Shown here: one piece after another, positions 17,955 through 24,913 of the stretch
How the letters are laid out: every line of letters starts with the position of its first letter
Position numbering within the stretch: position 1 is the stretch's first letter
Assembly: GCF_030406325.1 (NCBI RefSeq)
Contig: NZ_JAUEQY010000030.1
Location: 1-64,000 of the forward strand
From: Actinomadura sp. DC4
Lineage (GTDB): Bacteria > Actinomycetota > Actinomycetes > Streptosporangiales > Streptosporangiaceae
Length of the DNA stretch: 64,000 bases
Reading direction: 5' to 3'
Translations under genes and position numbers: made by a program
The notes under the pieces: generated by a model
Database searches by the model: none
Told to the model about the DNA's origin: nothing
Seen by the model: the letters and a program-made list of their open reading frames with translations, nothing else

Positions 17955-19126
17955 TCAGCGGGTACGGCCGTCCGCTGGAGCGCCGGTCCCTGCTCGGCCG
18001 GCTCTCGGACACGCCGCTGCGACGGCTCGACTGGACGCTGATCTGCGTCGCGGCGACCCTGTCCGCCCTCGGCTCGGTACTCGTGTTCTCCGCGACGCGC
18101 GCGGGCCTGACCGAGGCCGGCGCCGACCCGTACTCCTATCTGAAGAAGCACCTTTTCAACCTGCTGGTCGGCCTCGTGCTCGGCGGGGTCACGGCGGCGC
18201 TGGACTACCGCCTGATGCGCGCGTACGCGCCGATCGTGTACGCGGCGGCCTGCGTGGGCCTGGTGGCGGTGCTGACGCCGCTCGGCGCGACGGTCAACGG
18301 GTCGCACTCGTGGATCACCCTGGGCGGCGGCTTCCAGCTCCAGCCGTCGGAGTTCGCCAAGGTCGGCATGGTCGTCCTCCTGGCGATGATCCTCGGCGAG
18401 CCCCGCGACGGGGAGGTCGGGCCGGGCCGCCGCGACATCCTGATCGCCCTGGCGCTGGCCGCGCTCCCGGCCGCCCTGGTGATGCTCCAGCCGGACCTCG
18501 GCACGACGCTGGTGTTCGGCACGGTCATCATCGGCATGCTGGCGGTGTCGGGCGCACCGAAACGCTGGGTCCTCGGCCTGCTCGGCGGGGCGGTGTCGGG
18601 CGCCCTGGCGGTGTGGCGGCTGCACCTGCTGAAGCCCTACCAGATCAACCGCTTCACGGCCTTCGCCGATCCGTCGAGGGACCCCCGGGGCGCGGGCTAC
18701 AACGCCGAACAGGCGCGCATCGCGGTCGGCTCGGGCGGCATCTTCGGCAAGGGGCTGTTCCACGGCGAGCAGACGATCGGCCACTTCGTGCCCGAGCAGC
18801 ACACCGACTTCATCTTCACGGTGGCGGGGGAGGAGCTGGGCTTCGCGGGCGCGGCCCTGATCACCGCTCTCCTGGGGGTGGTGCTGTGGCGGGGCCTGCG
18901 CATCGCGATGCAGGCGGCGGACCTGTTCGGGCTGCTGGTGGCCTCGGGGGTGGTGTGCTGGCTGGCCTTCCAGACGTTCGAGAACATCGGCATGACGGTG
19001 GGCATCATGCCGATCACCGGCCTGCCGCTGCCCTTCGTGTCGTACGGGGGATCGGCGACCTTCGCCAACATGATCGCCATCGGCCTCCTGGAAGCCGTCC
19101 ACCTGCGCCACAATCCGTACGAGTGA
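17951..19126 (+). CDS. rodA: Peptidoglycan glycosyltransferase RodA (SEDS family)
   Basis: A 391-residue SEDS protein with about ten membrane helices. It polymerises lipid II glycans beside PBP2. Conserved segments include HSWITLGGGFQLQPSEFAK, the loop with PEQHTDFIFTVAGEELGF (the Asp after His-Thr is essential in the family), and ITGLPLPFVSYGGSA near the end. ATG 17951 overlaps the PBP2 stop as ATGA. An upstream extension of the frame lies within PBP2 and is not coding. It ends the elongation cluster. Confidence 0.96.
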   Translation: MISGYGRPLERRSLLGRLSDTPLRRLDWTLICVAATLSALGSVLVFSATRAGLTEAGADPYSYLKKHLFNLLVGLVLGGVTAALDYRLMRAYAPIVYAAACVGLVAVLTPLGATVNGSHSWITLGGGFQLQPSEFAKVGMVVLLAMILGEPRDGEVGPGRRDILIALALAALPAALVMLQPDLGTTLVFGTVIIGMLAVSGAPKRWVLGLLGGAVSGALAVWRLHLLKPYQINRFTAFADPSRDPRGAGYNAEQARIAVGSGGIFGKGLFHGEQTIGHFVPEQHTDFIFTVAGEELGFAGAALITALLGVVLWRGLRIAMQAADLFGLLVASGVVCWLAFQTFENIGMTVGIMPITGLPLPFVSYGGSATFANMIAIGLLEAVHLRHNPYE

Positions 19127-19175
19127 CTTCGCGTGCTTGTCGGCCGTCCTGACCGGGGCGGGCGGCGGGCGACGG

Positions 19176-19181
19176 TAGGCT
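19176..19181 (+). promoter_or_regulatory. Probable -10 box of the radical SAM gene
   Basis: TAGGCT at 19176-19181 matches TANNNT and lies about 40 bases before ATG 19221. This would give a leader of roughly 33 nt that contains the CCGGAGG ribosome-binding site. No clear -35 is seen. Confidence 0.4.
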
Positions 19182-19220
19182 CGGGGTTTGAATCCCATCC
19201 TTTCTCCGGAGGCTTTCGCC

Positions 19221-21137
19221 ATGTCCGTCGAGTCGCTGTTCCCCCGCCTGGAGCCGTTGCTCCCCGCGGTGCAAAAGCCGATTCAGTACGTCGGCGGTGA
19301 GCTGAACTCCTCGGTCAAGGACTGGGACGAGGCGCAGGTCCGCTGGGCCCTGATGTACCCCGACGCGTACGAGGTGGGCCTGCCCAACCAGGGCGTCCAG
19401 ATCCTCTACGAACTCCTCAACGAGCGCGACGGCGTCCTCGCCGAGCGCACCTACAGCGTCTGGCCCGACCTCGAGGCGCTGATGCGCGAGCACGGCATCC
19501 CGCAGTTCACCGTCGACGCGCACCGGCCGGTCGGCGCGTTCGACGTGTTCGGGATCAGTTTCTCCACCGAGCTCGGCTACACCAACATGCTGACCGCGCT
19601 CGACCTCGCCGGCATCCCGCTGCACGCGGCCGACCGTACGGACGAGCACCCGATCGTGCTCGCCGGCGGTCACGCGGCCTTCAACCCCGAGCCGGTCGCC
19701 GACTTCCTCGACGCCGCCGTGCTCGGCGACGGCGAGGAGATCGTGCTGGCGATCACCGAGGTGATCCGTGAGTGGAAGGGCGAGGGGAGCCCCGGCGGGC
19801 GCGACGAGCTGCTGATGCGGCTGGCGCGCTCCGGCGGCGTCTACGTGCCGCGGTTCTACGACGTGAGCTACCTGCCGGACGGCCGCATCCAGCGGGTCGC
19901 GCCCAACCGGCCCGGTGTGCCGTGGCGGGTGGCCAAGCACACCGTCATGGACCTCGACCAGTGGCCGTACCCCAAGAAGCCCCTGGTCCCGCTCGCCGAG
20001 ACCGTGCACGAGCGGTTCAGCGTGGAGATCTTCCGCGGCTGCACGCGCGGGTGCCGGTTCTGCCAGGCCGGGATGATCACCCGGCCGGTGCGCGAGCGGT
20101 CCATCACCACGATCGGCGACATGGTCGAGACGGGGCTGAAGAACACCGGGTTCCAGGAGGTCGGGCTGCTCAGCCTGTCCAGCGCGGACCACTCGGAGAT
20201 CGCCGACGTGGCCAAGGGCCTCGGCGACCGGTACGAGGGCACCAACACGTCGCTGTCGCTGCCCTCCACCCGCGTGGACGCGTTCAACATCACCCTCGCC
20301 AACGAGTTCTCGCGCGGCGGGCGCCGTTCCGGGCTGACCTTCGCGCCCGAGGGCGGCTCCGAGCGCATGCGTAAGGTGATCAACAAGATGGTCAGCGAAG
20401 ACGACCTGATCCGTACGGTCACCACGGCGTACGAGAACGGCTGGCGGCAGGTCAAGCTCTACTTCATGTGCGGGCTGCCGACCGAGGAGGACGAGGACGT
20501 CCTCGCCATCGCCGACATGGCCAAGCGCGTCATCAAGGCGGGCCGTGAGGCGACCGGCCGCCGCGACATCCGCTGCACGGTCTCGATCGGCGGGTTCGTG
20601 CCCAAGCCGCACACGCCGTTCCAGTGGGCCGCGCAGTGCGACCACGCGACCGTCGACCGGCGGCTGCGGGCGCTGAAGGACGCGCTGCGCCGCGACAAGG
20701 AGTACGGCCGCGCGATCGGCCTGCGCTACCACGACGGCGAGCCGTCGGTCATCGAAGGCCTGCTCTCACGCGGCGACCGCCGGGTCGGCAAGGTCATCCA
20801 GGCGGTCTGGGAGGACGGCGGCCGGTTCGACGGCTGGAGTGAGTTCTTCTCCTACGACCGCTGGCGCAAGGCCGCCGAGCTGACCCTGGAGGGCGTCGAC
20901 CTCGACTGGTACACCGTGCGCGAGCGCGAAGAGGTCGAGGTGCTCCCGTGGGACCACCTGGACGCCGGCCTCGACCGCGAGTGGCTGTGGCAGGACTGGC
21001 AGGAGGCGACCGACGGCCAGGAGGTCGAAGACTGCCGCTGGACCCCGTGCTACGACTGCGGCGTCTGCCCGACCATGGACACCGAGATCCAGATCGGCCC
21101 CACGGGCAAGAGGCTCCTGCCCCTGAGCGTGGTCTGA
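19221..21137 (+). CDS. TIGR03960 family B12-binding-like radical SAM protein
   Basis: A 638-residue radical SAM protein. The N-terminal part resembles a cobalamin-binding fold (YPDAYEVGLPNQGVQILYELLN). The radical SAM core has the 4Fe-4S cysteines Cys274, Cys278 and Cys281 in CTRGCRFC. A C-terminal region carries a further Cys cluster (CRWTPCYDCGVCPTMD). TIGR03960 proteins are nearly always next to a DUF2344 protein and near rne, rplU and obg, and may modify RNA or a translation factor; the substrate is unknown to me. ATG 19221 is chosen because CCGGAGG lies eight bases before it. Here its usual neighbour is 2.8 kb away. Confidence 0.92.
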   Translation: MSVESLFPRLEPLLPAVQKPIQYVGGELNSSVKDWDEAQVRWALMYPDAYEVGLPNQGVQILYELLNERDGVLAERTYSVWPDLEALMREHGIPQFTVDAHRPVGAFDVFGISFSTELGYTNMLTALDLAGIPLHAADRTDEHPIVLAGGHAAFNPEPVADFLDAAVLGDGEEIVLAITEVIREWKGEGSPGGRDELLMRLARSGGVYVPRFYDVSYLPDGRIQRVAPNRPGVPWRVAKHTVMDLDQWPYPKKPLVPLAETVHERFSVEIFRGCTRGCRFCQAGMITRPVRERSITTIGDMVETGLKNTGFQEVGLLSLSSADHSEIADVAKGLGDRYEGTNTSLSLPSTRVDAFNITLANEFSRGGRRSGLTFAPEGGSERMRKVINKMVSEDDLIRTVTTAYENGWRQVKLYFMCGLPTEEDEDVLAIADMAKRVIKAGREATGRRDIRCTVSIGGFVPKPHTPFQWAAQCDHATVDRRLRALKDALRRDKEYGRAIGLRYHDGEPSVIEGLLSRGDRRVGKVIQAVWEDGGRFDGWSEFFSYDRWRKAAELTLEGVDLDWYTVREREEVEVLPWDHLDAGLDREWLWQDWQEATDGQEVEDCRWTPCYDCGVCPTMDTEIQIGPTGKRLLPLSVV

Positions 21138-21951
21138 GGCCGAACCGCCGAGGACGTACGCGCGCCGCGCCGCGGATACGGGGGACGGCCCTGGTCATCG
21201 GCACGTGGAACTCCGTCAACACCCGCCGGGCCGCGCATGCGGGGGACGACCTGACGCCGGGCGCGGGCGGCGGCGTAACGAGGTTCGTGCGGGGCATCGC
21301 TTCGTGTCGGGCCGCGCGGATGCGCAGGGCGAGTAGACGGCGCGAGCGTCGGTGGGCGCGGCGGCGTAATGCCGCCGGTTTGGTGAGGTCGGCTTCGGAG
21401 CCGGGCAGGTCCATGCGGGGTTCCGCTCCGTGCCGGGCGGCGTGGGCGCGCGGACGCGGTTCCCAGCGGCTTGGCTCGGAGGCTCTGCCGCGGAGGGGTA
21501 CCGGCCGCGAGGCGTCCGCCTCATGGACGCCTCGCGCCGGATTTCGATGTCCCTTCACGGGACGAGAGAAACCCTGTGAGGGTGCGCCTAACAAGTTTGG
21601 GGAGCTTGGTTCGGGTCCCTCACAGGGCCGGTCACCGGAGGCCGAAGCCCGTGGTCGGCGACCAAGTCAGTGGGATCCGGCGGGGAAGCCCGGGGGCCGC
21701 CGGATCGGGATGGGTCAGCCCGCGGACGGGGCTGGGCAGGGGTCGACCCGGTCGGCGGTGCGACGCAGCATGCCGGCCAGATGCGTGCGAGCGGTCTGCC
21801 GCATCTGGACGACGGCGTCCTGGCGCCGGGTCGGCGTGTAGGGCACGCGGGGCGCCCCCGGAAGCGAGTCGAGCACGTGCTGACGTGCCTGGCGCTGTGC
21901 GGACTCGAACGCGATCAACTGCAGCGGTTCCATTTGCCCCTCTCTAGGCCT
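21138..21951. other. 0.8 kb region with no convincing gene
   Basis: Open frames exist on both strands but are Arg/Gly/Pro-rich with no motif, and they overlap one another. Two related segments occur near 21280-21320 and 21415-21465 (both with TGCGGGG, a CGTG/CCGTG turn, then CGGGC and GCGCGGA), which looks like an imperfect duplication. Small perfect hairpins lie at 21549-21627. This is the left part of an insert between the radical SAM gene and its usual DUF2344 partner. Confidence 0.5.
21549..21627. repeat. Pair of perfect inverted repeats
   Basis: GTCCC-TTCAC-GGGAC (21549-21563) forms a short hairpin. Just after it, CCCTGTGAGGG (21572-21582) and CCCTCACAGGG (21617-21627) form a perfect 11-bp stem around a 34-nt loop. 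The loop contains TTCGGGT, faintly like a T arm, but the 56-nt span is too short for a tRNA. Function unknown. Confidence 0.55.
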
Positions 21952-22011
21952 CTTGATCGATTCAGAACCAGGTATGACACTACGGCGCTGTCGCCTCTGA
22001 ATCAATTCAGA
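21952..22011. promoter_or_regulatory. Two operator-like palindromes upstream of the LacI gene
   Basis: TCTGAAT-CA-ATTCAGA (21996-22011) is a perfect palindrome apart from its central CA. A related but imperfect site, CTTGATCGATTCAG (21952-21965), lies with its centre 45 bp upstream. Both sit within 75 bp of GTG 22027 and are AT-rich against the background. LacI repressors bind such palindromes and often regulate themselves, so these are likely its operators. Confidence 0.7.
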
Positions 22012-22026
22012 AATAGGGTTCGGACT

Positions 22027-23103
22027 GTGGAACGCGTCACGCTACAGACGATCGCCGACCGGGTCGGTGTCTCACGGACCACCGTGTCCAACGCCTTCTC
22101 ACGCCCTGACCAGCTCAAGGAAGAGCTGCGCCAGCGGATCATGGAGGTCGCCGAGGAGCTCGACTACCCGGGCCCGAACCCCGCCGCCCGTACGCTGCGG
22201 CGCGGCCGTGCCGGGGTGATCGGCGTCGTCTTCACCGAGGCGCTCTCGTACGCCTTCGCCGACTCGTACGCGGTCGGGTTCCTCCGCGGGCTCGCCCGCG
22301 TGGCCGAGCAGTCCGGCACCGGGCTGCACCTGATCGGGTGGCCCTCGCCGGGCGTCGCCGAGGAGGTGATCGGCGATGCGGTCGTCGACGGCTTCTGCCT
22401 GTTCTCCCCGGAAGGGCACCCGCTGGTGGAGACCGTGCTGCGCCGGCGGCTTCCGGTCGTGACCGTCGACCACCCGTACGTCGAGGGCGTGCCGTTCGTC
22501 GGCATCGAGGACCGCATCGCCGCCCGCGAGGTCGCCACGCACCTGCTCGACCTCGGCCACCGGCGCATCGCGATCGTGGCGGCCCAGCCCATGGCGGCGC
22601 AGGCCGCGGCCACCAGGCCGGCGGACTGGCTCGACGTCGACCTGGCCGGCGACCACCGGTTCGGCGCGGGGCGCGCCCGGCTGGCCGGCTACCACGACGC
22701 CTGCGTCAAGGCCGGAGTCTCCTGGGGCGACGTGCCGATCCACCGCACCACGAACGACCGGGAGATCGCGCGGCGGGCGGCCGAGCACCTGCTCGACCTG
22801 CGGCCGCGGCCCACCGCCGTGATCGCGGCGACCGACGAGATCGCCTTCGGGGTCATGGACGTCGCGGCCCAGCGCGGCATCACGATCCCCGGCGATCTGT
22901 CGGTGGTCGGGTTCGACGACGTTCCCGCCGCCGAACCGGCCGGGCTCACCACGGTCCGGCAGCCGATCACCGAGAAGGGCACCACCGCCGGGCGCCTGCT
23001 GCTCAAGCCCTCGCGCCAGGACCCGTCCCCGTGCGTCCTCATGGACCACCGGCTGATCATCCGCCGTACGACCGCCGCGCCCGGGGACGCCCTGGCCACT
23101 TGA
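22027..23103 (+). CDS. LacI family transcriptional regulator
   Basis: A 358-residue LacI/GalR repressor. The N-terminal HTH and hinge read LQTIADRVGVSRTTVSNAFS and NPAARTLRRGRAG. The periplasmic-binding-protein-like effector domain holds GVVFTEALSYAF, VVDGFCLFSPEGHP, TAVIAATDEIAFGVMD and LSVVGFDDVPAAEP. GTG 22027 directly precedes the HTH; a longer open frame upstream has no family similarity. No sugar gene adjoins it, so its targets, apart from probable autoregulation through the palindromes at 21952-22011, are unknown. It lies inside an insert in an otherwise conserved core region. Confidence 0.9.
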   Translation: MERVTLQTIADRVGVSRTTVSNAFSRPDQLKEELRQRIMEVAEELDYPGPNPAARTLRRGRAGVIGVVFTEALSYAFADSYAVGFLRGLARVAEQSGTGLHLIGWPSPGVAEEVIGDAVVDGFCLFSPEGHPLVETVLRRRLPVVTVDHPYVEGVPFVGIEDRIAAREVATHLLDLGHRRIAIVAAQPMAAQAAATRPADWLDVDLAGDHRFGAGRARLAGYHDACVKAGVSWGDVPIHRTTNDREIARRAAEHLLDLRPRPTAVIAATDEIAFGVMDVAAQRGITIPGDLSVVGFDDVPAAEPAGLTTVRQPITEKGTTAGRLLLKPSRQDPSPCVLMDHRLIIRRTTAAPGDALAT

Positions 23104-23183
23104 GGACGCCTCGTCACGGGGGAAACCCGCCGGCCGGACGGCGCGTCGTACCCATCGTGCGAAGTGATGCTCCGGGATGCCTG

Positions 23184-23864
23184 GTGATCCCCGCTTTGAT
23201 CGTCGTGGTTCCGGTACGGCTGCTGTGGGAGCTGCTCAGGCTGCTCGCCCGGCTCACCGGGGCGTACGTGCTGCGGCCGCTCGGATGGCTGCTGTACACC
23301 CTGCTCGTACGGCCTCTGCGCTGGACGCTGCGCGTGTTCGTGGTCCTTCCGCTGCGCTGGCTGGGCCGGGAGGTGCTGGCACCGCTGGGCCGGGCGTTCT
23401 TCCGCTACGTGCTCCGGCCGCTCGCGTACGCGCTGCGCTGGGTGGCCCTGCGGCTGCTGGTGCCGCTGGGGCGCGTGGTGTACCGGTACCTGCTCCGGCC
23501 GGCCGGGATCGCCCTCGCCTGGGTCATGAAGATCGCCTGGACCGCGGTCGCTTTCGTCCTGCGGTGGCTCGGCCGCGGCCTCAGCCTGCTCTGGCGCGTC
23601 CTGTGGCCGTTCCTGAGAGCCTTCGGGCGGTTCCTCGCGTGGACCTGGCACCTGGCCGGCCTCGTGCTGTTCCACCTGCTCGTACGGCCCCTGCGCTTCG
23701 CCTGGCGGGTGCTGGCCGTGCCGGTGTTCCGCGCGATCGGCTGGGCCTGGCGGATGACCGTACGGCCGGCGGCCCGGTGGCTGCGCGTCCGGGTCTGGGA
23801 ACCCGCACGCGCGGCCGCACGTTCGGTCACCAGGGCGCTCGGGCTGGATGCAAGGCGCCCCTGA
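23184..23864 (+). CDS. Pro/Arg/Trp-rich repeat protein, membrane-like, unknown function
   Basis: A 226-residue protein I cannot assign. It is built from units of about 11-15 residues of the form (V/L)xPL followed by hydrophobic and Arg/Trp residues: VLRPLGWLLYTL, LVRPLRWTLRVF, VVLPLRWLGREV, LAPLGRAFFRYV, VLRPLAYALRWV, LVPLGRVVYRYL, LLRPAGIALAWV, and again LVRPLRFAWRVL near the end. Only four acidic residues occur against more than thirty Arg, and about eighteen are Trp. Such cationic, Pro-punctuated amphipathic helices suggest a membrane-surface or membrane-embedded protein. GTG 23184 follows a weak GGGA; GTG 23157 is another possible start. Known actinobacterial proteins with similar repeats are uncharacterised. 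Confidence 0.6.
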   Translation: MIPALIVVVPVRLLWELLRLLARLTGAYVLRPLGWLLYTLLVRPLRWTLRVFVVLPLRWLGREVLAPLGRAFFRYVLRPLAYALRWVALRLLVPLGRVVYRYLLRPAGIALAWVMKIAWTAVAFVLRWLGRGLSLLWRVLWPFLRAFGRFLAWTWHLAGLVLFHLLVRPLRFAWRVLAVPVFRAIGWAWRMTVRPAARWLRVRVWEPARAAARSVTRALGLDARRP

Positions 23865-23930
23865 CCCCGTACTCTTAGAAGTAAGACTTCATACCTGGCG
23901 CGAGTAGGAAGGATCAAAACACTGGCACCC

Positions 23931-24749
23931 ATGCCGGAGGGCCCGGCACCGGCCCCCGTGATCCAGCGGCTCCGCGTGCGTTACGCCAAGCGCGGCAGAC
24001 TGCGGTTCACCAGCCACCGAGACATCTCCCGGGCCGTGGAACGCGCTGTTCGGCGCGCCGGGATCCAGGTGGCCTTCAGTGCCGGATTCACCCCCCACCC
24101 GAAGATCTCGTACGCGGGTGCGGCGGCCACTGGTGTTGCCAGTGAGGCGGAATATCTTGAGATCGGGCTGACCGCCCCCTGTGATCCGGACCGGTTGCGG
24201 ACCGGTCTCGACGACGCGCTTCCCGAGGGTCTTGACATCCTCGACGTCGTCGAGGCGCGGGCCGGGGCGCTGGCGGAGCAGCTGGAGGCATCGCGCTGGC
24301 TTGTGCGTCTCGACGGGGTCACCCCGGAGACCGCCGGCGCCGCCGTGGCCGCCTTCATGGCGGCCGACGAGATCGAGGTCGAACGCCTCACCAAGAAGGG
24401 ACGCCGGACCTTCGACGCCCGTGCCGCGGTGATCGCGTGCGAGCTCGACCGGCGTGCCACCGAGGACGCGGATGCGCAGTGTGCCATACTTCGAATGGTT
24501 GTTCGGCACACGACACCCGCCGTTCGACCTGACGACGTCCTCACCGGACTTCGGCTAGTGGCCGGCCTCGCGCCGCCGTCGCCTCCATTGGTGACGCGGC
24601 TGGCGCAGGGGGCACTTGACGAATCCACCGGTGAGCTCACCGACCCGCTGGCCCCCGACCGGCAGACCGCACCGGCAGGCGATGTTGCCGCCGAGACCGC
24701 GGACGCCGTACGGAATGCGGAGCCGGACGCCGTCGGTGCTCAGCCGTAG
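23931..24749 (+). CDS. DUF2344 (TIGR03936) radical SAM-linked protein
   Basis: A 272-residue protein of the DUF2344 family. It shows the expected start (RLRVRYAKRGRLRFTSHRDI), the AGFTPHPKISYAG segment and the SEAEYLEIGL core. It is the constant partner of TIGR03960 radical SAM proteins and sits upstream of rne. The pair is presumed to act together; the reaction is unknown. ATG 23931 is the conventional start, but the ribosome-binding site AGGAAGGA (23906-23913) is 17 bases from it and 8 bases from an in-frame CTG at 23922, so a CTG start adding three residues is plausible. The C-terminal 40 residues are acidic and low in complexity. Confidence 0.88.
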   Translation: MPEGPAPAPVIQRLRVRYAKRGRLRFTSHRDISRAVERAVRRAGIQVAFSAGFTPHPKISYAGAAATGVASEAEYLEIGLTAPCDPDRLRTGLDDALPEGLDILDVVEARAGALAEQLEASRWLVRLDGVTPETAGAAVAAFMAADEIEVERLTKKGRRTFDARAAVIACELDRRATEDADAQCAILRMVVRHTTPAVRPDDVLTGLRLVAGLAPPSPPLVTRLAQGALDESTGELTDPLAPDRQTAPAGDVAAETADAVRNAEPDAVGAQP

Positions 24750-24806
24750 GCGATTTCCGTGCATCGCATGGATTCTCATCGGCGGCCGGGCGCACCCCTG
24801 ATGACT

Positions 24807-24842
24807 TTGTCGGCACGACCCGAAGGGCCGAGCCGGCGACAA
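24807..24842 (+). ncRNA. Hairpin in the rne 5' untranslated region
   Basis: TTGTCGGC (24807-24814) pairs with the end of GCCGGCGACAA (24832-24842), with an inner ACCC-GAAG-GGCC helix. The 164-nt gap between the DUF2344 gene and rne otherwise holds only GC-rich sequence and the ribosome-binding site. RNase E genes are often autoregulated through their 5' leader; a role here is inference. Confidence 0.4.
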
Positions 24843-24913
24843 CGAGAAACGGATCGCTCCTGCGCGGCGCACCTTCACCGGTCGCGCCCGGGAGCTGACG
24901 GGAGAACGCCCGC

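Noticed and set aside
21572-21627. tRNA-like element: 11-bp closing stem and TTCGGGT near the 3' side
   Set aside because: The span is 56 nt, no anticodon arm can be drawn, and the T-loop lacks the invariant A.
21471-22026. N-terminal extension of the LacI gene or separate plus-strand gene
   Set aside because: The translated sequence lacks any similarity to LacI, and operator-like palindromes lie inside it; GTG 22027 gives the standard LacI start.
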